Assembly: GCF_023718305.1 (NCBI RefSeq) | Contig: NZ_QEYO01000007.1 | Coordinates: 152,738-216,737 of the forward strand | Length of the DNA stretch: 64,000 nucleotides | Direction: 5' to 3' | From: Gramella sp. AN32 | GTDB taxonomy: Bacteria; Bacteroidota; Bacteroidia; Flavobacteriales; Flavobacteriaceae | Shown here: positions 25,940 to 35,483 of the stretch, one piece after another | How positions within the stretch are numbered: the stretch's first letter is position 1 | Layout of the letters: each line of letters starts with the position of its first letter | Position numbers and translations under genes: made by a program | Notes under the pieces: generated by a model | What the model saw: the letters and a program-made list of their open reading frames with translations, nothing else | The model's database searches: none | Told to the model about the DNA's origin: nothing

Positions 25940-27525
25940 TGAGTATGCTGATAAACGACTTTATAACGATACTTTCAATTATTGGTTTGGCCAGTACTAT
26001 TTTCTATGGAATGTATAGAGTAAGCAGATATGCATTCATCATTAATTTTCTGATGCTTGGTACTCTCGTGTTTTATTTAAGCGAAGAAACCCGATTGATT
26101 ATGGTAGCACTCTATTTGGCTTGCCCTCTCATACTAATTAATATAGGAATGTATGTTTTCTTGCATAAAACGGACAAGCATAAAAATGGAAATGCTAAAT
26201 ATCAGGTCAACTTTGCTACCACAAAAGGAAACTTCAAACTGGATAACATCAAACGTGGTGCATCAATCATTGGTTCTGCCGGAAGCGGAAAGACCGAGAG
26301 TGTTGTGTATGGATTCCTGAAACACTTCCAAGAAGAAAGTTTTTGCGGGATTATTCACGATTACAAAGATTTTGAATTGACCGAAATGGCTTATCCACTT
26401 TTTAAAGATGGTAATATTCCTTTTAAGGTCATTTCTTTTGATAAAATCATTGATAGGGTAAATCCTATTGCGCCACGTTATTTAGAGAACGAGGAAAGCG
26501 TAAATGAAGTGTCACGGGTGTTGATTGAAAACCTTTTGGAACAAAGAGAAAGTGGAACTACAGGAACAACAAAATTCTTTAATGATGCTGCGGAAGGTTT
26601 GATAGGTGGATTGATTTGGAAACTGAAAACCGACTATCCACAATTTTGCACCCTTCCACATTTGATTGCAATTTATCAATATCTGGACACGGAAAGCCTT
26701 ATCCAGTTTTTGGAAACCAATACGACATCGAGGGCAATGGCAGATGCTTTTATCAGTGGTAAGGATTCTGAAAGACAGACCGCAGGTGTAAAAAGCACCC
26801 TGGCAAATGCTCTGAAACGAATTAGTACCCAACGGATTTTTATGGCACTATCTGCTGATGAAGTGCCACTCTATATAAATAGCGAAGAAAATCCAGCAGT
26901 GATTTCAATCGTGAACAACCCCAAATTCGAAACCTCCTATTCGCCTGTAATTGCTATCATTATTCACACCATTACCAAACAAATGAGCGTGCGAAATTCC
27001 AAACCTTCATTTTTGTTGATGGAAGAAGCGCCTACCATACGATTATTAAATATGCACCGTATTCCGGCAACGTTGCGTAGCTATGATATTGCTACTATTT
27101 ACGTAATGCAGGATAAAATTCAGAATGATATGATGTATGGAGATAAAGCAAGCAAGGCGATTTTGAGTAACCTGTCCTATCAGTTTTTTGGGAAAGTCAA
27201 TGACCCTGACACGGCTAAATATTACGAACGCTTTTTTGAGATTATAAAAGACCCAACTAAAAGTATAAGCCGAGGTCACAATCTGGATTTTGATACAAGG
27301 ATTACAACTGGAGAAAAAGAAATTCCAAAGATAAGAGCCGATGTCTTTTTTAGATTGAAACAGGGCGAGTTTATTACCTATGCTGATGGGAAGGATAAGA
27401 AGGTGCAGTTTAAATTAGCCGTTATTAAAAGGGAACTTCCCAATGAAACCAAGCAATATTCTCAGGCAGATTTATCGGCAAATTTTGAGCGAGTTTATGA
27501 AGAGGCGAAGTCGATATTTAGTTGA
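25939..27525 (+). CDS. Type IV coupling protein (VirD4/TraG-like, TraM-recognition domain)
   Basis: The 528-residue ATPase delivers the relaxase-DNA complex to the transfer channel. Two or three N-terminal membrane helices (about 7-75) precede the Walker A loop GSAGSGKT at residues 112-119. SFLLMEEAPTIRL is the Walker B segment near residue 355, and the TraM-recognition part follows. It is translationally coupled to the relaxase gene. Directly after its stop, 14 bp on, the defence island begins on the opposite strand. Confidence 0.88.
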   Translation: MSMLINDFITILSIIGLASTIFYGMYRVSRYAFIINFLMLGTLVFYLSEETRLIMVALYLACPLILINIGMYVFLHKTDKHKNGNAKYQVNFATTKGNFKLDNIKRGASIIGSAGSGKTESVVYGFLKHFQEESFCGIIHDYKDFELTEMAYPLFKDGNIPFKVISFDKIIDRVNPIAPRYLENEESVNEVSRVLIENLLEQRESGTTGTTKFFNDAAEGLIGGLIWKLKTDYPQFCTLPHLIAIYQYLDTESLIQFLETNTTSRAMADAFISGKDSERQTAGVKSTLANALKRISTQRIFMALSADEVPLYINSEENPAVISIVNNPKFETSYSPVIAIIIHTITKQMSVRNSKPSFLLMEEAPTIRLLNMHRIPATLRSYDIATIYVMQDKIQNDMMYGDKASKAILSNLSYQFFGKVNDPDTAKYYERFFEIIKDPTKSISRGHNLDFDTRITTGEKEIPKIRADVFFRLKQGEFITYADGKDKKVQFKLAVIKRELPNETKQYSQADLSANFERVYEEAKSIFS

Positions 27526-27539
27526 AGAATGACAAAGTT

Positions 27540-29348
27540 TCAATCAAGATTAATGATTGAAATATCTTGCCCGAACTTTTCAATCAACTGCTTATCACTA
27601 ATTTTGTGAGGAAACGCCATAGCCAAAAGGTGTTTAGGTCTTGACATTGCCACGTAGATGATACGTTTCTTTTCTTTTATGAATCCGTCAGCATCAGGCT
27701 CTAAATCTCTAAAATTAATATTACTTGCGTGGTTTTTTTCATCAAAAAATATTAGAATAGCATCCAATGTTTTTCCTTTAACTTGATGAACTGTGGTTAA
27801 CGAGCTTGTTTTTTCAATATCTACCCGATTGAAATGAGCCGAGACAGCCTCAGTTCTCGTAGCCTTGTCAAAATATCTGGAAGTTTTCTTCATTCCAAAA
27901 TCTATGTCATAATCGAGATTTAGAGCTTTCTTTACGTAAGCTGGGCATAGTTCTGACCAATCCTCTACTGTATTTAAAAGTTCTGGTAATCCTTCAACAA
28001 ATTTTATAATACGGGCGTTGTTTAGATAATCTGTTTTAAGTTCAGCTCGCAAATGTCCAAAATCAACGAAAGACAATGCTCTATTTTCTAAACGAATTAC
28101 AATGTTTCTTGCTATGTTAATGGCATCTTTCAAATTTTTATCGTCGAATTCAATTTTGGCAGCAATAAGGTCGTAAGCTAATTGGTTGTGCCAAGGGCGT
28201 TGTTGTGCATCTCTACCCAACATTTTGTTTCTTATACTATTACCTCGAACAACTACCTTAAGTTTTTTTAAATCCTTACTGATACAATATTCTTCAAAAT
28301 GATTTATGATTTCGCCTCTATCGCCATCCTTGTATTTGTAGATAAGAATAGATTCTTTTAAATCTGTTTTACAGGCACCCAATATAGTTCGTTCATCTTC
28401 GGGTCTCAATAGAGAAAAACAATCTATGATATGTTGTGGCGATCTTCTGTTGTTTGATAAATCTAAACCAACATAATCATCGCTATTATATTTGTCTAAA
28501 AATAATTGTGGGTTAGCGTCTCTAAATTCGTATAAGCTTTGATAAGGGTCGCCAATAAATTCTATATTCTCTAATCCTTGGCTATTTAATTCTTCAAAGA
28601 TCTGATGTTGCATAAGTGAGTTGTCTTGTGCCTCATCAACAATTATGTGTGGAAACCTACTCGCCAGCCATTTACATATTTTTGGATTTTTTCTCAATAG
28701 TCGTAATGCGATATATGCCGAATCATTAGTGGTTATAAGCCCATTTTCAAACTGCCATCCTTTTATATATTTACAATACTTTTCAAAAGCTTTCAAATCG
28801 ACTTTGTCTTCAGACGGTGCGTTTCCGTTTACAGAATAGCTTCCATCTGGTTCTAATCTTATTGTAGATGGTAAATATTGATAATAGATACTTCTTCCGG
28901 ACTTAGCTTTTAAAGAATTCATCGGATTTTTGAGTCCGTCAACCAATTGACCTTTCTTATTTGTGTATTTCGTTTTCCAAAAGGAATCTAAACGTGCATT
29001 ACTTTCCAAAATTTGAGGCCTTGCAAAATTTCTCTCAAGAAGATAGTAAAATGGCAAAGTAATGTAAGTATTTATAAAACTATCTATTGTGCTAACTAAA
29101 TGTGGGTACTGCAAATTAGCACCGCAAAGTTGATTATAAGTAAGACTAAGCTCATCCTTTGCTGCATTGGTAAATGAGATGCAAGCAATGCCTGAGTGAT
29201 TACCATAAGTTTTTTTATACTCATCTTCAAGATTGATAATCTTTTGAGCAATTGCAGTTGTTTTACCACCACCTGGGCACGCATTTAAAACAACTTTGCC
29301 TTTAGCATCAAAATATGCTTGCAATTCGTCTGTAACATCCAATTCCAT
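27540..29348 (-). CDS. UvrD-like superfamily 1 helicase, Gabija GajB-type
   Basis: The 602-residue protein carries the SF1 motifs: Walker A ACPGGGKT (residues 23-30), HIIVDEAQD near residue 235, IGDPYQSLYEFR near residue 265, TVHQVKGKTLD near residue 515 and YVAMSRPKHLL near the C-terminus. It starts 2 nt after the stop of an OLD-family nuclease gene. This pairing is the hallmark of Gabija antiphage systems. It is about 100 residues longer than the GajB I recall (about 500). A stand-alone repair helicase is less likely given the coupling. Confidence 0.78.
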   Translation of the reverse strand: MELDVTDELQAYFDAKGKVVLNACPGGGKTTAIAQKIINLEDEYKKTYGNHSGIACISFTNAAKDELSLTYNQLCGANLQYPHLVSTIDSFINTYITLPFYYLLERNFARPQILESNARLDSFWKTKYTNKKGQLVDGLKNPMNSLKAKSGRSIYYQYLPSTIRLEPDGSYSVNGNAPSEDKVDLKAFEKYCKYIKGWQFENGLITTNDSAYIALRLLRKNPKICKWLASRFPHIIVDEAQDNSLMQHQIFEELNSQGLENIEFIGDPYQSLYEFRDANPQLFLDKYNSDDYVGLDLSNNRRSPQHIIDCFSLLRPEDERTILGACKTDLKESILIYKYKDGDRGEIINHFEEYCISKDLKKLKVVVRGNSIRNKMLGRDAQQRPWHNQLAYDLIAAKIEFDDKNLKDAINIARNIVIRLENRALSFVDFGHLRAELKTDYLNNARIIKFVEGLPELLNTVEDWSELCPAYVKKALNLDYDIDFGMKKTSRYFDKATRTEAVSAHFNRVDIEKTSSLTTVHQVKGKTLDAILIFFDEKNHASNINFRDLEPDADGFIKEKKRIIYVAMSRPKHLLAMAFPHKISDKQLIEKFGQDISIINLD

Positions 29349-29350
29349 AT

Positions 29351-31276
29351 TTACCCTTTTAAATGCTTTAGACTTTTTCGAATGTATTTTGGAATTACGA
29401 ATTCCTTTCGAGCTCGCCGTATGTTTTTAAGAATGTATAGAGAGAAGTTTTGAGAAAACTCGCCTTTAGCCGGAAACGACTTCCACAATAGTATTGCTAC
29501 TTTTCTCTGTTGTTCCTCTGTAAGTTCTTCGTCAATCACGGCATCCACATATTCAAGGATAGCTTCAGCTTTTTTAGGCCTTATTTTGTTGATATACTTA
29601 AATAGAAAGTTGTTTTCAATTCCCTCTTTTGTGTTTGGAATATTTGCAAGTGCCAATTCATATTCAAGAGTTTTTTCAGCAGAGAAAATTTTTATGGTGT
29701 CTTTGCCATTTATTGCGGAAGTGATATTTGGAATTCTCGATGATACGTCCGCCGCCTGAATTGAATCATCCAGTTCATCCAGTTTTTCATAATCTGTGGC
29801 AAGAAGTTTTTTAAAAGAGTATTCTTTTTTCTTTGAATCGGAAAACTTGTCGTCGTCCGTTAAAATGGAAACTGGTTTGTCAATGGATTTGTATAGTTGA
29901 CTCGAATTGAACAAATGTATAAAGGGATAAAAACTTGTGCCACCAATATTGACCAGTTCTATTCTGTAATCTTCCAAACGATATTTCTTTATGGCTGTAA
30001 AAGCTGATATTAAAAGTTCTTCAGAAATACCTTCAACAAATAGTACTGCTTTGGCAAACAGTAATTGAGATTTTGTCACGTCTATATACCTTTCCAACTG
30101 TCTTTGTCTGAATCTAAAATTTGCTTGGGTTAATTCCTTATCCTTAACGGTGTCTTCTATAATCTTTTCTGAAACCCTATCTTTAAACTGCTTGCTCAAT
30201 TGAAAGGCCTGACCATCCAATAATATTAGGTTCTTTAAAGGTACTTTAGAAGTTAAAGTGGGGGAATGTGTTGTAATGAATAATTGACTGTTTTTGGATT
30301 TGCTGGAATCTCTCAAAAAACTATAAAGACTTAGCTGAAGTTGTGGATGCAAATGTGCTTCGGGTTCTTCAATAAGCAGGGCGAAGTGAGGTACCTTATT
30401 ATCTTTTATTTGGTCCTTAATGTCACCAAGAACTGTTGCTATGTAGATGAGATTATTTTGTCCTAAACTATTCTGCCAAAGCGAAAAGCCATCGCCTGCC
30501 AAACTAACCCTATCGTGCGGTAAGAAGGGTTTTATGGCGTTTACGATATATTCGGTTTTTGATTGCTCAATTTGAAGTCCAATCTGGTTATCTTTAAAGC
30601 GCTGATAAATTCCAGCGAGATTATTATTTACGCCATCACGGGTTTCCGAAACTTCAACTTGGGCTAAAAGTTCATCATTAGCTGTACGCATTATGCCCTC
30701 GATGACATCTTCTGTTTCATTTTTTTCAACTCGCCTTTTAATAACGCGACCTAAAACATTTCCTCTATTGGTCAATAAATCTCTGGTGCTATCCCTTAAA
30801 CCACTCAAGTAATAATGCTGAAAAATTGCGAATGTACTGTAGTCTGCTTTTTGACCTTCAACATTCCCAGTATAATAAGATGAAATAGGATATTTTCCGC
30901 CTTTATCCTCGTAAGTTAGCGCAACTTGTGCATATTCATTTGTATCGTCTTCAGGGTCAATTACCATATACTCATACAATGCACCTTTTTGTGACGCCGA
31001 TAAACCTTTGAACTGAAAAATTATGGTAATTTTATCTGCCCGCATTATCGTTAATTTACCCTGAGCATCTGTTTTTATACTTTCGTGAAAATCAGGAAAA
31101 CCTACAGAAATATCTCTAATGGGTTCGCCCATATTGTAGAGCAATCTAATAGCATCAATAACTGCCGATTTGTTACTTCCGTTTTCCCCGATTAATATAT
31201 TAATGCTACGATTAAAGTTGAGAATCATTTCTTTGATTCCTCTAAAATTTTTGATTACAAGTTTTGATAAATACAT
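29351..31276 (-). CDS. OLD-family ATPase/TOPRIM nuclease, Gabija GajA-type
   Basis: The 641-residue protein has an N-terminal SMC/ABC-like ATPase starting LVIKNFRGIK, with Walker A GENGSNKS at residues 30-37, Walker B ALLIEEPEAHLHP near residue 300 and a THSP switch. A TOPRIM domain follows from about residue 395 (VLFVEGISEELL, and LTDDDKF near residue 475). The usual glycine before the Walker lysine is replaced by Asn35. The ATG at 31276 is preferred because the ATPase strand begins there; an in-frame ATG at 31318 exists. It would cut phage DNA, licensed by GajB. Confidence 0.78.
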   Translation of the reverse strand: MYLSKLVIKNFRGIKEMILNFNRSINILIGENGSNKSAVIDAIRLLYNMGEPIRDISVGFPDFHESIKTDAQGKLTIMRADKITIIFQFKGLSASQKGALYEYMVIDPEDDTNEYAQVALTYEDKGGKYPISSYYTGNVEGQKADYSTFAIFQHYYLSGLRDSTRDLLTNRGNVLGRVIKRRVEKNETEDVIEGIMRTANDELLAQVEVSETRDGVNNNLAGIYQRFKDNQIGLQIEQSKTEYIVNAIKPFLPHDRVSLAGDGFSLWQNSLGQNNLIYIATVLGDIKDQIKDNKVPHFALLIEEPEAHLHPQLQLSLYSFLRDSSKSKNSQLFITTHSPTLTSKVPLKNLILLDGQAFQLSKQFKDRVSEKIIEDTVKDKELTQANFRFRQRQLERYIDVTKSQLLFAKAVLFVEGISEELLISAFTAIKKYRLEDYRIELVNIGGTSFYPFIHLFNSSQLYKSIDKPVSILTDDDKFSDSKKKEYSFKKLLATDYEKLDELDDSIQAADVSSRIPNITSAINGKDTIKIFSAEKTLEYELALANIPNTKEGIENNFLFKYINKIRPKKAEAILEYVDAVIDEELTEEQQRKVAILLWKSFPAKGEFSQNFSLYILKNIRRARKEFVIPKYIRKSLKHLKG

Positions 31277-31347
31277 AAGCAAGTGGATGGTTAGTAAACT
31301 TGTAAATTTAACAAACATTTTCCTGCATTCGGAATTACTATAATTCT

Positions 31348-31379
31348 ATTGTGATTTTTTTAAAATCATTTCTCACAAT
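31348..31379. promoter_or_regulatory. Inverted repeat in the divergent gajA/AlbA_2 promoter region
   Basis: ATTGTGA (31348-31354) and TCACAAT (31373-31379) are exact inverted arms, nested around GATTTT/AAAATC (31353-31367). They lie between the divergent nuclease and AlbA_2 genes, where an operator shared by both units could be placed. Confidence 0.45.
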
Positions 31380-31418
31380 TTAATATCATTATCTTTACTG
31401 TCAGATTTTGATTAAATA

Positions 31419-32753
31419 ATGACCGAAACAAACCGCATAGAATACAAACGTGAACTGTCCGATGGACTTGAAAAAGAGGTTGTTGCTTTTTTGAACTATC
31501 GTGAAGGTGGCATTATCTATATCGGTATTGATAAGGAAGGGAACACTTACGGTTTGCCTGATGCGGATGGCGACCAGTTAAAGATTAAGGATAGGTTGAA
31601 GAACAATATTCGTCCTTCTGCATTAGGTCTTTTTGATATTGTGAGCGAGGAACGAGAGGGCAAGAACATCTTAAAAATCATCGTGGCGAGTGATCCTGAA
31701 AAACCCTATTATCTCAAAAAGTATGGGATGAGCGAAAAAGGTTGTTTCATTCGCTTGGGTTCAGCAGCTGAACCGATGCCACAAAAAATGATAGACGAGC
31801 TTTTTGCCAAACGTACCCGAAATTCCATCAGCAAAATTAAAGCGGGTCGGCAGGATTTAAGCTTTAGTCAGTTGAAAATCTACTACGAAGAATCGGGACA
31901 CACCCTTGGTAAAGCTTTTGCAAAAAACTTGGAACTACTTACCGAAGATGGCGCATTCAATTATGCCGGCTATCTTTTGGCAGATAAGAATAACACTTCT
32001 ATTAAAGTGGCCAAGTATTCGGGCAAAACCCGAACAGACTTGATAGAAAGCAACGAGTATGGTCACGAATGTTTGGTCAAAGCCACCAAGCAAGTGATAG
32101 ATAAAATTGCTGTCGAGAACCGAACCAATACAAAAATAACGGCTAAGGAAAGACAACAAGCCAACCTTTGGAATCCCATCGCCTTACGCGAGGCCATTAT
32201 TAATGCCTTTGTGCATAATGACTACACCAATGAAATAACCCCAAAGTTTGAAATCTTTAGGGATAGAATTGAAATCACTTCGTCTGGTGGTCTTCCGGAA
32301 GGATTAAGCGAACAGGAATTTTACGAGGGCTTCTCAGTCCCGCGCAACAAGGAACTGATGCGAATTTTCAAGGATTTGGAACTGGTAGAGCAATTGGGCT
32401 CTGGCATCCCTCGTATTTTGGAACACTATGGGAAAGAGAGTTTTAAATTTTCAGACAACTTCCTTAGAATGACTTTTACAGCTAAAGAAACTGCTGTTGA
32501 AGAAGGTGGTCAAATAGGTGGTGTAATGGGTGGTGTAATTGATGAGACTGAAGCTCTAACTAAAAGACAAAAAGAAGTTCTTAAACTTATTGCTGCTAAT
32601 ACTTCAATAACCTATAATGAAATAGCTGAAGCTTTAAGTATTAATGAATCTGCTGTTGGCAAACACATTATAGCTATCAAAAATAAAGGTTTGTTAGTGC
32701 GTCAAGGCGATACACGAGGCTATTGGGAAATCAATCTCGATAAAAAACTCTGA
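31419..32753 (+). CDS. AlbA_2 (Schlafen-type) ATP-binding protein with C-terminal HTH
   Basis: The 444-residue protein has an N-terminal AlbA_2/Slfn domain (EYKRELS at residue 8 onward, YREGGIIYIGIDKEG, then IRLGSAAEPMP near residue 115). A HATPase_c_4-type module follows (ALREAIINAFVHNDY near residue 255, LGSGIPRI near residue 335), and then a C-terminal winged helix (residues ~385-440: ALTKRQKEVLKLIAAN). The domain set matches COG2865-type predicted regulators. It lies between the Gabija-like pair and qatA, so a regulatory or defence role is plausible but unproven. Confidence 0.82.
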   Translation: MTETNRIEYKRELSDGLEKEVVAFLNYREGGIIYIGIDKEGNTYGLPDADGDQLKIKDRLKNNIRPSALGLFDIVSEEREGKNILKIIVASDPEKPYYLKKYGMSEKGCFIRLGSAAEPMPQKMIDELFAKRTRNSISKIKAGRQDLSFSQLKIYYEESGHTLGKAFAKNLELLTEDGAFNYAGYLLADKNNTSIKVAKYSGKTRTDLIESNEYGHECLVKATKQVIDKIAVENRTNTKITAKERQQANLWNPIALREAIINAFVHNDYTNEITPKFEIFRDRIEITSSGGLPEGLSEQEFYEGFSVPRNKELMRIFKDLELVEQLGSGIPRILEHYGKESFKFSDNFLRMTFTAKETAVEEGGQIGGVMGGVIDETEALTKRQKEVLKLIAANTSITYNEIAEALSINESAVGKHIIAIKNKGLLVRQGDTRGYWEINLDKKL

Positions 32754-32811
32754 GAATTGTTTTCTTCAACAATTTATATATCATATAGATATAAAACAAT
32801 AAATTGATTTT

Positions 32812-32869
32812 TTGTTAAAAACTTTAACAATCTTACTATATTGTCGTTTGAATAAATAATGACAATATA
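32812..32869 (+). promoter_or_regulatory. Two inverted repeats at the qatA start
   Basis: TTGTTAAA/TTTAACAA (32812-32830) is an 8-bp-arm palindrome around AAC. TATATTGTC (32837-32845) and GACAATATA (32861-32869) are 9-bp arms 15 nt apart, the second ending on the A of the qatA ATG. They could be operators or an mRNA hairpin covering the translation start. Confidence 0.5.
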
Positions 32870-34734
32870 TGTGGTCTGATAATGAAACAACTGAAGACCT
32901 TTTAGGGTTTAAAGTACACGCGGATTTGATTGCCGAGGTAATAAATGATTCTGACTTATTGCCGATAACAATGGGTGTTTTCGGCGATTGGGGTAGTGGT
33001 AAATCCAGTATACTAAAAATCTTAAGCGAACAATTAAAAGAAGAGGAGGATGGGACATTTGTACTCTACTTTAATGGTTGGCTTTTTGAAGGTTATGATG
33101 ATGCTAAAGCCGCACTCTTAGAATCTATTATTAAAGAGTTCGAAGAAAACAAAAGATTTGCCCCTGAAGTAAAACAAAAGGCCAAGAAGCTAATTAAGTC
33201 AGTTAATTGGATGCGTATTTTAGGTTTGGGTTTTAAGAATATTGCATTGCCAGTTGCAAGTGCCTATTTAACCGGAGGAGTATCAATATTGCCTTTTTTA
33301 GCGGGAAAGCTTTCCAAAATTGATAGTTCTGATATAATCGATAAACTTAAAGGAGACGAAGCGGAAGGATTTTTGAAATCTTTGGTAAAAGATTTGCCAG
33401 AGGAAGACCCGTCTATGTTAGTTCGAGAATTTAGAGAAAACTTTAAGGAATTAATAAAGGAATCTAAAATAAGTAAGCTTGTCATAATCATAGATGACTT
33501 AGACCGATGCCAACCAGATAGGATTATTGAAAATCTTGAAGCAATTAAGCTTTTTCTCAATGTGGAGAATACTGCTTTCATAATAGGTGCAGACCCAAGA
33601 ATAGTAAGAGATGCGATTTCCCATAGGTTTAAAGTTAGGGATGTTGAGCCAGGGACGGGAAATAGAATTGTTAGTGATTATTTAGAAAAGCTAATTCAAG
33701 TACCCTATAATTTACCCAAGTTGTCAGACTCTGAGGTAGAAACTTATATTTCTTTACTTATTTGCAAACGAGAACTAACTACCGAAACATTTCATACCGT
33801 ACTGGAAACATTCTACGCTTATCGAGAAAATGATAGATATAGTGTTTTTGGACTGGCAAATATTAAGGGCGTAATCGGAACAGTTGAATTTGAAAAACTA
33901 TCGAAGAGTCTGGGCTCACTTCCCGCCCTATCATCAATCATAACACAAAGTTTATATGGCAATCCAAGGCAAATTAAGAGATTTTTAAACACTTTTATTT
34001 TAAGGAATAGACTGGCCAAAGTCGCAAACATATCTGGATTTGATGAATCTATTTTGGCGAAATTAATGATTCTCGAATATACGGAACTTCCTTTGTTCGT
34101 CAAGTTATATGAATGGCAATCTACCAAAGACGGTAGACCGAATCAAATTTTAGAGTTGGAAACCGAGTGTTCCAAATCGTCTGAAGCGGATTTCAAAGAG
34201 TATTTGGGCAAAAGTGATTATAGCAATTGGAATAAAGATAAAGTAGTTAAATGGTTAAAAGTAGAACCTGCTTTATCAGAAATAGACTTACGTGATTATT
34301 TTTGGATTTCCAGAGATAATATCTCGTCTACTATTGCCGGCGCAAGCCTAATTCCGCCTATCATCAAATCCGCATATAATAAGCTGAATCAAGAAGGTCT
34401 GCCAGTTAAAGCAACAAAGGCAATAATCAAGAAAGATGTTATGTTGCTAAACGAATCGGAATTAAATCAGTTCCTTGAGTTCTCTGTAGCAATGGCCCAA
34501 AGAAATCAAGAAAGTCCCCTTTCGTATAAGCTTTTTCAATTTATGATAGAAGAAGGTGTTAGAGGTTCTGATGAGTCATATAAATATTTACTTAACCTAG
34601 TAGATTTAGCAAAAATACCACCTGCCATTGGCGTTGATTTGAGAAGTTTTAAAGAGAATCCAGTTTTGGGAGACTTTCTTTCAGAATTATTATCAACATC
34701 TAAATCTAAGGTAGCAAAGGCATTTAATAAATAA
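32869..34734 (+). CDS. qatA: QatA, KAP-family P-loop ATPase of a Qat defence system
   Basis: The 621-residue protein is a KAP NTPase: Walker A GDWGSGKS at residues 39-46, Walker B KLVIIIDDLDRC at 203-214, and the hydrophobic insert at about 117-147 that KAP proteins use to contact membrane. The following three genes (unknown protein, QueC-like, TatD-like) complete the QatABCD order described as an antiphage system. Its biochemical role is not established. Inverted repeats overlap its start codon. qatB follows after 2 nt. Confidence 0.88.
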   Translation: MWSDNETTEDLLGFKVHADLIAEVINDSDLLPITMGVFGDWGSGKSSILKILSEQLKEEEDGTFVLYFNGWLFEGYDDAKAALLESIIKEFEENKRFAPEVKQKAKKLIKSVNWMRILGLGFKNIALPVASAYLTGGVSILPFLAGKLSKIDSSDIIDKLKGDEAEGFLKSLVKDLPEEDPSMLVREFRENFKELIKESKISKLVIIIDDLDRCQPDRIIENLEAIKLFLNVENTAFIIGADPRIVRDAISHRFKVRDVEPGTGNRIVSDYLEKLIQVPYNLPKLSDSEVETYISLLICKRELTTETFHTVLETFYAYRENDRYSVFGLANIKGVIGTVEFEKLSKSLGSLPALSSIITQSLYGNPRQIKRFLNTFILRNRLAKVANISGFDESILAKLMILEYTELPLFVKLYEWQSTKDGRPNQILELETECSKSSEADFKEYLGKSDYSNWNKDKVVKWLKVEPALSEIDLRDYFWISRDNISSTIAGASLIPPIIKSAYNKLNQEGLPVKATKAIIKKDVMLLNESELNQFLEFSVAMAQRNQESPLSYKLFQFMIEEGVRGSDESYKYLLNLVDLAKIPPAIGVDLRSFKENPVLGDFLSELLSTSKSKVAKAFNK

Positions 34735-34736
34735 GT

Positions 34737-35483
34737 ATGGGCACATCCAAATCATATTCAGCTTCGGTCAAAGGTCAACCCCAATGGGGCGAACTTAGTA
34801 GTGAGGTTACACGAAATTGCACAACAGCGAAGATACCAACGGACAACCTTAGAAATATAACAGGGAAATTTGTCCGAGTGGTTGGCGGTTCAAAACGAGC
34901 AGGAAGAGGTAATTCTCGAATTGCAGGTCGAAGCGGTATTAGAAATGCCAAAAATATCGGAAGATTTTTAGGTAGCTTTTCATCTAATGGTGGTAATCTT
35001 TCAGAAGCTCTAAAATCGATTGGTCTTACTGATTTAAAAAGTAAGTCAGCTGAAGATATTATTAACCATCTCATAGAATACTGTAGTGGTCCCGCGTCTA
35101 CTATTGACGATAGTGCTGCCAAAGAAGCCACGCGAAGATTATTGGAAGAATTAGCTGCAGGGACTGAAACCGCAGAGGATTTAGAAACATCGTTAAAATC
35201 AACCCTTGATAGTGAGTCTCTGGAAGAAGTAATAATTAAATATTTTAGCTATTATGTTTTAGAACATCTGTCAATAATGTTTTATGAAAAGCTTGTAGAA
35301 AGTAAAGGTAAAACGGAATGTTCAAGTCTTTTTAAGCAGATTAAAGACTTTATAAATTCTAGCTTAGCTGAAATGAATAAAACGAATTCCTTAGACAAAA
35401 TAGATTGGGGTGGCGATGATGGAGATAGGGTAATAAAAAACATACAAGAGGATGTTTTAAAAGTATTTGAAGATGAGAATTAA
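34737..35483 (+). CDS. qatB: QatB, Qat system protein of unknown function
   Basis: The 248-residue protein has a basic, glycine- and arginine-rich segment (about residues 50-70, GGSKRAGRGNSRIAGRSG) that could bind nucleic acid. A mainly helical acidic C-terminal half follows. No enzymatic motif is visible. It is called qatB from its place between the KAP ATPase and the QueC-like gene. It overlaps qatC by 11 nt. Confidence 0.8.
   Translation: MGTSKSYSASVKGQPQWGELSSEVTRNCTTAKIPTDNLRNITGKFVRVVGGSKRAGRGNSRIAGRSGIRNAKNIGRFLGSFSSNGGNLSEALKSIGLTDLKSKSAEDIINHLIEYCSGPASTIDDSAAKEATRRLLEELAAGTETAEDLETSLKSTLDSESLEEVIIKYFSYYVLEHLSIMFYEKLVESKGKTECSSLFKQIKDFINSSLAEMNKTNSLDKIDWGGDDGDRVIKNIQEDVLKVFEDEN

Noticed and set aside
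27540..31276. Chromosomal recombination/repair helicase with RecF-like protein
   Set aside because: The second protein has an ABC-type ATPase plus TOPRIM nuclease of the OLD family, the genes are 2 nt apart, and they lie in mobile-element cargo.
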